The position numbers were made by a program, and so were the translations under genes. Below the pieces are notes generated by a model, which saw only the letters and a list, made by a program, of their open reading frames with translations, was not told where the DNA came from and did no database searches. DNA of 64,000 bases from TK10-74A sp965263065 (GTDB lineage Bacteria; Chloroflexota; Dehalococcoidia; Bin125). The stretch covers positions 2,480,001-2,544,000 of the forward strand of contig CBDHGH010000003.1 in the NCBI GenBank assembly GCA_965263065.1, read 5' to 3'. Positions 35,773 through 49,220 of the stretch are shown one piece after another. Numbering within the stretch: the stretch's first letter is position 1; the number at the start of each line of letters is the position of its first letter.

Positions 35773-36045
35773 ATGATCCGGCACGTGCGGGAAATCAGCT
35801 GCCTGGCCTGTGGCCGGGATCTGGGCCGCATCGAGGCGGCCCGCGGCGAGCTGCGTCGCGTCCCTGCCGGGCCGTCGCCGAGCACGGCCGACGCGGTGCT
35901 CAAGCGCGGGTACGGACTCGTCTGCGGGCGCTGCGGCGGCCGCGCGCTGGTCGGTCCCCTGGATCGCATCTTCAGCTACACGAGCACGGCCCTCGCCGAA
36001 GGGGTCCCGGACGAGGCGCACACGGAAACGCCAGAGGCAGCCTGA
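35773..36045 (+). CDS. Small zinc-ribbon-like protein
   Basis: A 90-residue hypothetical protein with two CxxC pairs (CLAC near residue 10; CGRC near residue 52), likely a zinc site, and an acidic end. GGAGG precedes the ATG. It lies immediately upstream of the aminotransferase on the same strand; no functional link is known. Confidence 0.65.
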   Translation: MIRHVREISCLACGRDLGRIEAARGELRRVPAGPSPSTADAVLKRGYGLVCGRCGGRALVGPLDRIFSYTSTALAEGVPDEAHTETPEAA

Positions 36046-36130
36046 TCCGTGCGCGGCCGGGCATGGGGAAGACGGCGCCGCCGCCAGGCGATACCGTGAC
36101 GCTGCCGGTCGGCGCCGGGAGCACGCAGCC

Positions 36131-37543
36131 ATGACCACGACGCCCCCCGCCGATGCCCCCGCCTTCGCCCACGGGCCAGCGATGACCATCGACGCGCGAT
36201 TCCTGGACAGCCACCAGCGTTCCGCCGCCCTGCATGCGGGCGCGTCGGCGCTGCTGCCCGGCGGGATCACGCACGACATCCGGCACTTCGAGCCGTTCCC
36301 CATCTACGTCGAGCGCGCCGCCGGATGCCGCAAGTGGGACGTCGACGGCAACGAGGTCATCGATTTCGTGATGGGGCACGGCGCGCTGCTGTACGGGCAC
36401 GCGCACCCGCTGCTGGTCGACGCCGTATCGGAGCAGATCCGGCGCGGCACCCACTACGGGTCCTCGCACGAGCGCGAGGTCGAGTGGGCGTCGCTGGTCG
36501 TGGAGTTGCTCCCCTCGGCGGAGAAGGTGCGCTTCGTGGCCTCCGGCACCGAAGCGACGATGCTGGCGGCCCGGCTGGCGCGCACCGCCACCGGACGCTC
36601 GAGGCTGCTCAAGCTGCGCGAGCACTTCCACGGCTGGAACGACAGCTGGGGCGTCGAACTCGTGACGCAGCCCGGCGGCGACGTCGTGGGGCTGCCCCCG
36701 GCCATGACCGACGCCTCGCTGGTTTTCGATCAGCACGACGCCGCGGGCATCGCAGCGGCGCTGGCGGGCCGGGAGGTCGCCGCGCTGATCTGCGAACCGG
36801 GCGGCGCCCACTGGGGCGCGCTGCCGCTGCACCCGGAGATGCTGGCCCGCCTCCGCGAGTTGACGTCCGCGACCGGGACGCTGCTCATCTTCGACGAGGT
36901 GGTCACCGGCTTCCGCGCGTCGCCGCACGGCTATCAGGGGCTGACCGGCGTCACGCCCGACCTCACGACGCTCGCCAAGATCGTCGCCGGCGGGCTGCCG
37001 GGCGGCGCCGTCGCCGGCCGGGCGGACCTGCTGGACCAGATCGCGGTGCCCCCGTCGCAGGCACCCGCGGGGGAGCCCAGGGCGACGCGCGTGCTGCACC
37101 CGGGGACCTTCAACGCCAACCCACTGACGGCCGCCGCCGGCGTCGCCGCGCTACGCGGCCTGCGCGACGGCGGCCCGGTTCGCGCGGCCAACGCCGCCGG
37201 CGAGCGGCTCTGCCGGGGCTGGAACGCGTCGATCCGCAGCGCCGAGGTCCCCGGCGCCGCCTACTGCCAGGGCTCGATGGTGCACGTCGTGTTGGGCCGC
37301 GAGCTGCCGCCACCCGAGGACGGGCTGGGCTGGAACTTCGCCGCGGCGGGGCGTCCGGCGACCACCCCGAGCACCCCGGCGGCGGTCCAGTGGCCGTTCC
37401 GTCGCAGCCTCCTGCAGCACGGCGTCGATCTGATCGGGATGGGCGCGTTGGCCTCGGCCGTCCACAGTGAGGCCGACATCGACACGGCGATCGACGCGTT
37501 CGCCGCCGCCCTGGCCGACCTCCGCCGGGAGTCGATCCTGTAG
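36131..37543 (+). CDS. Class III aminotransferase, glutamate-1-semialdehyde 2,1-aminomutase-like
   Basis: PLP enzyme of 470 residues. Family features: GGITHDIRHFEPFPIYVERA, NEVIDFVMGHGALLYGHAHP, FVASGTEATMLAARLAR, LLIFDEVVTGFR with the PLP-ring Asp, and the lysine region TTLAKIVAGGLPGGAVAGR. It resembles GSA aminomutases (HemL) but is longer and may be a paralogue acting on another amino ketone. The ATG at 36131 is preceded by the short GCAGCC; the frame open from 35810 is shadow. Confidence 0.88.
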   Translation: MTTTPPADAPAFAHGPAMTIDARFLDSHQRSAALHAGASALLPGGITHDIRHFEPFPIYVERAAGCRKWDVDGNEVIDFVMGHGALLYGHAHPLLVDAVSEQIRRGTHYGSSHEREVEWASLVVELLPSAEKVRFVASGTEATMLAARLARTATGRSRLLKLREHFHGWNDSWGVELVTQPGGDVVGLPPAMTDASLVFDQHDAAGIAAALAGREVAALICEPGGAHWGALPLHPEMLARLRELTSATGTLLIFDEVVTGFRASPHGYQGLTGVTPDLTTLAKIVAGGLPGGAVAGRADLLDQIAVPPSQAPAGEPRATRVLHPGTFNANPLTAAAGVAALRGLRDGGPVRAANAAGERLCRGWNASIRSAEVPGAAYCQGSMVHVVLGRELPPPEDGLGWNFAAAGRPATTPSTPAAVQWPFRRSLLQHGVDLIGMGALASAVHSEADIDTAIDAFAAALADLRRESIL

Positions 37544-37897
37544 CCACACCCCGGCCCGCGGCGCCGTCTGTCGCCCGCTCCGGCGCCTCTGTCCCTCGCC
37601 GATTGACAACAGGCCCCTCGACAACAGGGGGCAAAGAATGAGAAAATAATCACAGAGTCCGCCGCCGGGGGCCCGACTCGGCGTACGTTACAGAACGTCT
37701 GCTAGTCTGGCCGCACTGCCGACCCTGGACCTTGGCTTCGACCGAACGAAGTTCGATGGCCCGCGCGGCGAGCAGCCCGGCTCCCATCCGGCCAGGGGCG
37801 CGACCGCCGCTGGGTGACCCGCTCACCCGGCGAGGCGTTCCCCGTTTCCCCGGATCGCGCCCCACGGCGCGCGATCCCGCCTCGGAGACGACGACCC
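37544..37897. other. Long leader region upstream of gltB
   Basis: About 350 bases before gltB with no convincing gene. An AT-rich island (gagaaaataatcac, 37639-37652), the direct repeat gacaacagg (37605-37613 and 37620-37628), and an inverted repeat acgtt-acag-aacgt (37685-37698) are the only visible structure. A TTGACA at 37603-37608 has no properly spaced -10. A regulated leader is possible, but no known riboswitch was recognised. Confidence 0.5.
37605..37628 (+). repeat. 9-bp direct repeat gacaacagg
   Basis: gacaacagg at 37605-37613 and 37620-37628, 15 bases apart, in the gltB leader just upstream of the AT-rich island. It could be a regulator-binding site. Confidence 0.45.
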
Positions 37898-42529
<4,632 letters not shown>

Positions 42530-42534
42530 GCATC

Positions 42535-43977
42535 ATGGGCAAGACGACCGGCTTCAAGGAATACCCCCGCGCCCTGCCGCCCCGCCGCCCCGCGACGGCC
42601 CGCATCGCCGACCACCTGGAGCTGTACGAGGAATGGCCGCGCGAGAACGTCCAGCAGCAGGCCGCGCGCTGCATGGACTGCGGCATCCCCTTCTGTCACA
42701 CCGGCTGCCCGCTGGGCAATCTCATCCCCGAGTGGAACGACCTGACCTACCGCGGCCGCTGGGACGACGCGACGCGGCGCCTGCTGGCGACGAACAACTT
42801 CCCCGAGTTCACCGGCCGCATCTGCCCCGCCCCGTGCGAGGTGTCCTGCACGCTGGCGATCAACAAGGATCCCATCACCATCGAGCTGATCGAGAAGTCG
42901 ATCAGCGACGTGGGCTTCGCGAACGGCTGGATCCGGCCCGAGCCCCCGCAGACCCGTACCGGCAAGTCGGTGGCCGTCGTGGGGTCGGGGCCGGCCGGGC
43001 TGGCGGCGGCGCAACAGCTCAACCGGGCCGGCCACCGCGTGACGGTCTTCGAGCGCGACGAGGCGATCGGCGGGCTGCTGCGCCTGGGCATCCCCGACTT
43101 CAAGCTGCCGGCCGAGATCGTCCAGCGCCGCGTCGACCTGATGGCCGAGGAAGGCATCGACTTCCGCACCAACGCCCACGTCGGCGTCAGCGTGCAGACC
43201 TCCGAGTTGCGCAACCGCTTCGACGCCATCGTGCTGGCGACCGGCTCCACCGTCCCGCGCGACCTGCCCGTGCCGGGCCGGGAGCTGGACGGCGTGCACT
43301 TCGCGATGGAGTACCTGCCGCAGCAGAATCGGATCAACGCGGGCGCCGCGGTGCGCGACCAGATCCTGGCGACGGACAAGCACGTCATCATCCTCGGCGG
43401 CGGCGACACCGGCGCCGACTGCCTGGGCACCGCCCATCGCCAGGGCGCGGCCTCGGTGACGCAGTTCGAGTTGCTGCCGGAGCCGCCGGGCGCCCGTGCC
43501 GAGGACAACCCCTGGCCGCAGTGGTCGCGGGTGCTGCATCTCTCCGCCGCCCACGAAGAGGGCGGCGCGCGCGACTACAACATCTCCACGACGGCGCTCA
43601 CCGGCGGCGCGGGCAAGGTCGAGAAGCTGCACGCCGTCCGCGTGGGCTGGAAACCGCAGGCCGGCGGCCGCCCGGCGATGGAGCCCCAGCCCGGCAGCGA
43701 CTTCGAGGTCGAGGCCGGCCTGGTGCTGCTCGCGATGGGCTTCCTGCACCCGGAGCAAAACACCGTGGTGCAAGACCTGGGCGTCGCCCTCGACGGCCGC
43801 GGCAACGTGGCCACCGACGCCAACAAGATGACCAACCAGGACGGCGTCTTCGTGGCCGGCGACGCCCGCCGCGGCCAATCGCTGGTCGTGTGGGCGATCG
43901 CCGAGGGTCGCGCCGCCGCACACGGCGTCGACGCCTACCTCATGGGCGAGACCAGCCTGCCCTGGGTGCAGGTCTAG
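42535..43977 (+). CDS. gltD: Glutamate synthase small subunit
   Basis: A 480-residue flavoprotein feeding electrons from NADPH to GltB. Two Cys groups for 4Fe-4S centres (CMDCGIPFCHTGCPLGN; CPAPCEVSCTLAI), FAD-binding VAVVGSGPAGLAAAQQL, NADPH-binding VIILGGGDTGADCLGTA and VAGDARRGQSLVVWAI. It is in one transcription unit with gltB. The two convert glutamine and 2-oxoglutarate into two glutamates. Confidence 0.97.
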   Translation: MGKTTGFKEYPRALPPRRPATARIADHLELYEEWPRENVQQQAARCMDCGIPFCHTGCPLGNLIPEWNDLTYRGRWDDATRRLLATNNFPEFTGRICPAPCEVSCTLAINKDPITIELIEKSISDVGFANGWIRPEPPQTRTGKSVAVVGSGPAGLAAAQQLNRAGHRVTVFERDEAIGGLLRLGIPDFKLPAEIVQRRVDLMAEEGIDFRTNAHVGVSVQTSELRNRFDAIVLATGSTVPRDLPVPGRELDGVHFAMEYLPQQNRINAGAAVRDQILATDKHVIILGGGDTGADCLGTAHRQGAASVTQFELLPEPPGARAEDNPWPQWSRVLHLSAAHEEGGARDYNISTTALTGGAGKVEKLHAVRVGWKPQAGGRPAMEPQPGSDFEVEAGLVLLAMGFLHPEQNTVVQDLGVALDGRGNVATDANKMTNQDGVFVAGDARRGQSLVVWAIAEGRAAAHGVDAYLMGETSLPWVQV

Positions 43978-43985
43978 CGACCCCC

Positions 43986-44753
43986 TCAGCCCCCCGCGGC
44001 CCGCACCGTCTTGAGCCCGCGACGGGCCCCCTGCCCGATGTACTGCCCGTCCGTGCCGATGTTGATGAACTTCCAGCCCTCGGTCACGCGGCGGGCGGCT
44101 TCGTCCTCGCCGGAGCAGTAGATGCCCGGCGCGACGCCGTTGCGCAGCGACCCCGCGAGCACTTCGGCGCACGCGGCCACGTGATCGGGATGCGGGTTGT
44201 CGCCGATCACCGGGATGCCCAGCGACATCGCCAGGTCGGCCGGGCCGATCAGGGTGGCATCCACCCCCGGCACGGAGAGGATCTCGTCGATCCGCTCCAC
44301 CGCGCCGATCGTTTCGATCTGGATGATGCAGGCGATCTCCTCGTCGGCATGGGCGCCGTAGTCGGGGCCGCCGTACATGGCGCCCCGGTAGGGGCCGAAC
44401 CCCCGGATGCCGCGCGGCGGGTAGCGGCAGGCCGCGACGGCCTGCTCGGCCTCGGCCGCCGTGTTGACCCACGGGATCACGACGCCGTACGCGCCCCCGT
44501 CCAGCACGCGCTTGACCTGCACGGGATCGTTCCACTGCACCCGCGCGATGGGAATCGTGTCCGTCGATGAGATGACCTGCATCATCTGCACCATCGTCAG
44601 GATGTCCACGGGGCTGTGCTCGCCGTCCACGCAGAGCCAGTCGAAGCCCGCGTGCGCCATCTGCTCGGCGACGATGGTGCTGGCGCTGCCGAGCCACGCC
44701 CCGAGGGCGGGTTGGTCGTCGGCCCAAAGCTGCTTGATCGTGTTCGGTCGCAT
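43986..44753 (-). CDS. HpcH/HpaI aldolase family protein
   Basis: A 255-residue class II aldolase: ALGAWLGSASTIVAEQMAHA, FDWLCVDGEHSPVD, metal ligand Glu in IIQIETIGAVERID and Asp in ATLIGPADLAMSLG. Members cleave 4-hydroxy-2-oxoacids such as 2-keto-3-deoxy-L-rhamnonate or 2,4-dihydroxyhept-2-ene-1,7-dioate; which is not clear. ATG 44753 has GGAGGAG upstream on the minus strand, so the start further upstream is rejected. It is convergent with gltD. Confidence 0.92.
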   Translation of the reverse strand: MRPNTIKQLWADDQPALGAWLGSASTIVAEQMAHAGFDWLCVDGEHSPVDILTMVQMMQVISSTDTIPIARVQWNDPVQVKRVLDGGAYGVVIPWVNTAAEAEQAVAACRYPPRGIRGFGPYRGAMYGGPDYGAHADEEIACIIQIETIGAVERIDEILSVPGVDATLIGPADLAMSLGIPVIGDNPHPDHVAACAEVLAGSLRNGVAPGIYCSGEDEAARRVTEGWKFINIGTDGQYIGQGARRGLKTVRAAGG

Positions 44754-44850
44754 TCTCTCCTCCAGGGATGGCGGTTTCACCGGCGTGCCGCTGCGCTGAC
44801 GCTCCGGCGAGTCTAGACACCGATCGGCCCCGCATCCACCGGCGCCGCGG

Positions 44851-45231
44851 CTACACGCGCGTCTGGATGCCCGAGCGCGGGTCCGCGGGAATCACGCGGC
44901 GCAGCCGCTTGCCGTCGCGCGTGATGCGGTAACGACGCCCGCCGCTGCCCCCACTGTCCGGCCGCTCAGCCTCGCCGAGGCCGTCCGGCACGCGCTCGAT
45001 CAGGCGCAGCGACTCCAGTCGCACCAGGCTCAGGCGGACCTGCATTGGGTTGGCGGTTCTGCGCCCGGCCAGCACCGCGTCGCGCAGATCCTGCATCATG
45101 GCGATATCGACGCGCAGCAGATGCACCAGGATCAGCTGCTCGATGACATCCAGCTCGACCTCGATGCGGTCGGGCCGCAGCCGCTTCCACAGTCGCCCTA
45201 GCAGTCGTCGCAGCAGCGCCGGCCGTTGCAT
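44851..45231 (-). CDS. Winged-helix-like small protein (PadR/MarR-like)
   Basis: A 126-residue basic protein. ELDVIEQLILVHLLRVDIAM and MQVRLSLVRLESLRLIERVP followed by RRYRITRDGKRLRR read as a helix-turn-helix with a wing, similar to PadR-like regulators. The ATG overlaps the TGA of the CoA-transferase upstream (TGATG), so it is co-translated and may regulate this cluster. Family call is tentative. Confidence 0.6.
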   Translation of the reverse strand: MQRPALLRRLLGRLWKRLRPDRIEVELDVIEQLILVHLLRVDIAMMQDLRDAVLAGRRTANPMQVRLSLVRLESLRLIERVPDGLGEAERPDSGGSGGRRYRITRDGKRLRRVIPADPRSGIQTRV

Positions 45232-46466
45232 CAGCTCTCCAGGTAGGCGGCGATGTCGGGGCCGCCCTCCGTCGCGACGATAGCCGCCGCGGCGAGGTCG
45301 TCGATGGCGCCGTCGTCCAGCCCCAGCCACTCCCGCAGCACCGCGCCCGTGTCCTGCCCGTACGCCGGACCAGGGCCGCCGACGCGGCCCGGCGTCCGCG
45401 ACAGCCGCAGCGGCGAGTTCGCCAGCCGCAGCCGCCCCGCCACCGGATGATCCACCTCCGCCACCATCTCGCGATGCTGGATCTGCTCCTGCGAGACCGC
45501 CTGCGAGATCGTGTTCAGCGGCCCGACAACCATCCCGTAGGGCGAGAGCATTTCGATCCATTCGTCGGTGGTGCGTTGCCGCATCGCCTCGAACAGCAGC
45601 GGCTCCAACTCGGCGTGGTGCTCGGTGCGCTTGAAGGACGTATCGAAGCGCTCGTCGTTGATCAGGTCCACCCGGCCGATGGCGGCGCAGTACAACTCCC
45701 ACTGATTGGCGACCCCCCAGGTCAGCGCCAGCACGAGCCAGCCGTCCGCCGTGGGGAAGGCCTGGAACGGCGTCGCCGACGGATGCCGCGTCCCGATCCG
45801 CCCCGGCTCGACCCCCGTCGCGAAGTACCGCGCCACCGCGTTCTCCAGGATCGCGATCTGGCTGTCCAGCATCGAGAGGTCCAGCATCTGCCCCTCGCCG
45901 CTGCGCTCCCGCTCCTGCAGGGCCGCGAGCACCCCGATCACCGCATAGAGCCCCGCCGCGATGTCCCCGAGCGACAGACCGGGCCGGGCCGGGGGACCGT
46001 CGGGGTAGCCGGTGATGCTCATCACGCCGCCCATCCCCTGAATCACGATGTCGAGCGCGGGACGGTCCTTCAGCGGCCCGGTCTGCCCGAACCCCGACGT
46101 GGCCGAGTAGATGAGGCGGGGGTTGCGCGCGCGCAGCACGTCGTAGCCCAGCCCCAGCCGATCCATCGTGCCGGCCGTGAAGTTCTCCATCACGACGTCG
46201 GCCTGCTCGACGAGTTGCAGGAACAGGTCTTTGCCCGCCGGGCTGCGCAGGTCGACGGCGATCGATCGCTTGCCCCGGTTGATGCTCTGGAAGTAGATGC
46301 TCTCGTTGGCCACGAAGGGGCCCGTCGTGCGGGCGAGGTCGCCGTGCGGCGGTCGCTCCACCTTGACGACGTCGGCGCCGAGGTCGCCCAGGATCATGGA
46401 GGCATAGGGCCCGGCCAGAACCCACGTCAGATCGAGCACGCGCAGCCCGTCGAGAGCCCCGGCCAT
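45231..46466 (-). CDS. CaiB/BaiF (class III) CoA-transferase
   Basis: A 411-residue formyl-CoA-transferase-family enzyme that swaps CoA between acids through an Asp-bound anhydride. MAGALDGLRVLDLTWVLAGP, GADVVKVERPPHGD, NINRGKRS-type SINRGKRSIAVDLRS, and PGLSLGDIAAGLYA with the catalytic Asp, plus RNPRLIYSATSGFGQTGP. Start taken at ATG 46466; the upstream Arg-rich extension is unlikely. Its partner, if any, is not adjacent. Substrate unknown. Confidence 0.93.
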   Translation of the reverse strand: MAGALDGLRVLDLTWVLAGPYASMILGDLGADVVKVERPPHGDLARTTGPFVANESIYFQSINRGKRSIAVDLRSPAGKDLFLQLVEQADVVMENFTAGTMDRLGLGYDVLRARNPRLIYSATSGFGQTGPLKDRPALDIVIQGMGGVMSITGYPDGPPARPGLSLGDIAAGLYAVIGVLAALQERERSGEGQMLDLSMLDSQIAILENAVARYFATGVEPGRIGTRHPSATPFQAFPTADGWLVLALTWGVANQWELYCAAIGRVDLINDERFDTSFKRTEHHAELEPLLFEAMRQRTTDEWIEMLSPYGMVVGPLNTISQAVSQEQIQHREMVAEVDHPVAGRLRLANSPLRLSRTPGRVGGPGPAYGQDTGAVLREWLGLDDGAIDDLAAAAIVATEGGPDIAAYLES

Positions 46467-46610
46467 GCCTATCCCCGTCCCGTCGCGGCGCCCGTTCCGC
46501 GTGTGGGCGCGTCTCCCGGCTCGCCCCGCGGTGGGGCGTCGTGCTCGCACACTCTACCGACCCCGCACCTCCGGGCGAGCCGCCGAGGGGACAGAGCCCG
46601 CCCGACTCGC

Positions 46611-46616
46611 TAGCGT
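46611..46616 (+). promoter_or_regulatory. TANNNT -10 element, leaderless GTG start
   Basis: TAGCGT ends six bases before the GTG at 46623; only a weak ribosome site could fit. Confidence 0.4.
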
Positions 46617-46622
46617 CCGCAG

Positions 46623-47954
46623 GTGCACCCTGCTTCGCGTCCGCCGACCGCTCCGCTGCCCCGTTTCGTCTCCGCGCGCGGGGCGTACGCGGGCTGGTGG
46701 GTGGCGGGAGCGGTCGCGCTGGTGGGATTCTCCCGTGTGGCGTTCTTCAACCCCGTGCTGGGCGTGTTCATCGATCCGCTGCAGCAGGAGTTCGGCTGGA
46801 GCCGGGCGGAAATCGCGGGGGCGCTCAGCCTGGGCACGGTGATCGCCGCGCTGGGCGCCCCCTTCATCGGGCACTGGATCGACCGCTGGGGCGGGCGCTG
46901 GTTCATGGTCGGCGCCGTCGCCGCCGTCGGAGTCTTGCTGCTGCTGCTGGCCAGCATGCAGACGCTCTGGCAGTTCTATGCGCTGTTCGGGGCGGGCCGC
47001 GCGGTAGTCACGGCGATTCTCGACATCGCCATCGTGGTCACGATCTCGAACTGGTTCATCCGCCACCGCGGCCGTGCGACGGGCCTGACGATGATCGGCA
47101 CGCGCGGCGGGATGGCGCTCATGCCCCTCGTCGTGCTGCTCTTCTTATCGGTCGCGGACTGGCGCGCGGCCTTCGCGGCGCTGGGCGTCCTGGTGCTGCT
47201 CCTGGCGCTGCTGCCGCCCTACCTGCTCGTCCGCCGCCGGCCCGAAGACCTGGGCCTCACGCCCGACGGCGACCGCCGGACGGCGCCCCTCCACGGCGGC
47301 CACGGCACGGTATCGGACCCTCACTGGACGGTGCGGCAGGTGATCCGCACACGCGCCTTCTGGTTCCTCCTCGCGGGGATCAGCGCGCTCTACTTCGTGG
47401 GCGGCGCGACGAACCTGGCCATGGCGTCGCACATGCAGGACAACGGGCTCTCACGCGCGACCGCGATCACGGTCGTCACGGTCTGGGCGCTGGTTGGGAT
47501 CGCGGGCGGGATGGTCGGCGGAGAGCTGCGCGAGCGGCTGGGCATCCGCTACGCCTTGCCCCTCGTGATGGTGCTCACGACCGCCAGCCTGACCATCCTG
47601 CTGACCGTCGAGAACGTCTGGATGGCGTATCTCTTCGCGCTCACGCACGGCCTGTTCTTCGGCGCCCAGTTGCCGCTCACCCAGATCATCGTCGCGGACT
47701 ACTTCGGGCGCTGGTCGATCGGGGCCGTACGGGGCATCTCGGCGCCGGTGCAATGGGGGTTCAACGCCGCCGGGCCGGTGACGGCCGGCATCGTCTTCGA
47801 CGCGCGCGGCTCCTACGACCTGCTGTTCGTCGCGTTCATCGGCGTGATGCTGCTCGGCGCGGCGGTGCTCCTGCTGGCCGGCGGGCCGCCCTCCCCACCC
47901 CAGCCGCCGCAGGATCCCGCGGCGGAGCCCGCACAGCCCCTGCAACCCGCATAG
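46623..47954 (+). CDS. MFS transporter (OFA/monocarboxylate-like)
   Basis: A 443-residue MFS carrier starting at GTG. YAGWWVAGAVALVGFSRVAF, VFIDPLQQEFGWSRAEIAGA and LGAPFIGHWIDRWGGRWFMV are typical of the oxalate:formate/monocarboxylate antiporter group, which fits its position beside CoA-transferases of the formyl-CoA-transferase family. A second half from ~240 ends in a Pro-rich tail. Substrate is inferred only by context. Confidence 0.88.
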   Translation: MHPASRPPTAPLPRFVSARGAYAGWWVAGAVALVGFSRVAFFNPVLGVFIDPLQQEFGWSRAEIAGALSLGTVIAALGAPFIGHWIDRWGGRWFMVGAVAAVGVLLLLLASMQTLWQFYALFGAGRAVVTAILDIAIVVTISNWFIRHRGRATGLTMIGTRGGMALMPLVVLLFLSVADWRAAFAALGVLVLLLALLPPYLLVRRRPEDLGLTPDGDRRTAPLHGGHGTVSDPHWTVRQVIRTRAFWFLLAGISALYFVGGATNLAMASHMQDNGLSRATAITVVTVWALVGIAGGMVGGELRERLGIRYALPLVMVLTTASLTILLTVENVWMAYLFALTHGLFFGAQLPLTQIIVADYFGRWSIGAVRGISAPVQWGFNAAGPVTAGIVFDARGSYDLLFVAFIGVMLLGAAVLLLAGGPPSPPQPPQDPAAEPAQPLQPA

Positions 47955-47957
47955 CCC

Positions 47958-49220
47958 CTACAGCACCGAGACGACCGGCGGGTCGATGGGCGCGTCAGCG
48001 ATCACACCCGCCTCCGCGAGGGCCGGCAGCTCCGCCGGGGCGACGCCCAGCAGGCCGGTCAGGATCTCCCGCGTGTGCTGCCCGAAGCTCGGCGCCGGCG
48101 CGAGGATGCAGGGCCCAGAATCGGTCCAGCGCCAGACCCAGCCGTGCACCATCCAGCTCGCGTGGTCGGGATCGCTGATCGGCTCGTAGAAGCCGCGCGC
48201 GTTGAGTTGCTCGTCGGCGAGCAGTTCCGTCAAGTTCCAGACGGGGCCGCAGGGGACGGCCGCCGCCCGGCAGGCCGCGAAGACCTCCTGCTTGCTGCGC
48301 TCGCGGGTCCACGCGCCGAGGCGCTCGTCCAGCGCGTCGCGGTGCTCCCAGCGCGACGCCTGGTCCGCATACGCCTCATCCGACGCCCAGTCCGGGCGCC
48401 CCATCGCGGCGACGAGCCCCCGCCACTCGGCGTCGCTCCCGACGGCGATCGCGACCCACTGGTCGTCACCCAGGCAGGGGTAGGCGTTGTGCGGCGCCAT
48501 CCACTCGTGGCGGCTGCCGAGATGCGGCTGCTGGCGCTGGTTCATCGACCAGAGGGCGAAGAACTCGCCGATCAGCGAAGTGACGACCTCCCGCTGGGCC
48601 AGGTCGATGGTCATGCCCTGCCCGGTGCGATGACGGCGGATCAGGCCCGTCACGGCCGCGCTCGCCGCGGCGATCCCGGCGATCGGGTCGCCATAGGAGA
48701 TGCCCGTCTTGCGCGGCATCCCATCGCCGTAGCCGCTGAGCGAAGCGAGCCCCGACATCTGCTCGATGATCGGGCCGTAGCCCAGCGCGCGGGCTTCCGG
48801 ACCGCTCTTGCCGAACCCCGCCATCCCGACGATGACCAGGTCGGGGCGCTGTTCACGCAGCCAGGCCTCGGTCAGGCCCAGCTTGTCCATCACGTCGGCG
48901 CGGTAGTTCTGGATCACGACGTCGCACTCGGCCACCAGCCGCCCGAAGAGCTCCTTGCCCCGCACCTGACTCAGGTCGAGCGAGAGGCCGCGCTTGTTGC
49001 GGCTGTACTCGTGGAAGTACGCCCCGCTGTTGAACCACTGGTCGCTGAGATCCTCCGTCGGGAAGAGCGTGCGGATGTTGTCCCAGGCGCGCGGCGCCTC
49101 GATCTTGATGACGTCCGCTCCGTAGTCGGCCAGCAGCTTCGCCGCGTAGGGGCCTGCCCACATCATCGTCAGATCGGCGACGCGGATCCCGGCCAGCGGC
49201 TTCGTCGCGGGAGCGCTCAT
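47958..49220 (-). CDS. CaiB/BaiF CoA-transferase, Asp-containing subunit (pair 1)
   Basis: A 420-residue class III CoA-transferase. The catalytic Asp lies in KTGISYGDPIAGIAAA; other motifs are ADLTMMWAGPYAAKLL, GADVIKIEAPRAWDN, SRNKRGLSLDLSQ and IVGMAGFGKSGPEARA. Its ATG overlaps the TGA of the upstream CoA-transferase gene (TGATG). I infer that the two products form a heterodimer as in BbsEF or SmtAB. It is convergent with the MFS gene. Confidence 0.93.
   Translation of the reverse strand: MSAPATKPLAGIRVADLTMMWAGPYAAKLLADYGADVIKIEAPRAWDNIRTLFPTEDLSDQWFNSGAYFHEYSRNKRGLSLDLSQVRGKELFGRLVAECDVVIQNYRADVMDKLGLTEAWLREQRPDLVIVGMAGFGKSGPEARALGYGPIIEQMSGLASLSGYGDGMPRKTGISYGDPIAGIAAASAAVTGLIRRHRTGQGMTIDLAQREVVTSLIGEFFALWSMNQRQQPHLGSRHEWMAPHNAYPCLGDDQWVAIAVGSDAEWRGLVAAMGRPDWASDEAYADQASRWEHRDALDERLGAWTRERSKQEVFAACRAAAVPCGPVWNLTELLADEQLNARGFYEPISDPDHASWMVHGWVWRWTDSGPCILAPAPSFGQHTREILTGLLGVAPAELPALAEAGVIADAPIDPPVVSVL

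Noticed and set aside
37603..37608. TTGACA as the -35 of a gltB promoter
   Set aside because: No acceptable -10 lies 16-19 bases downstream.
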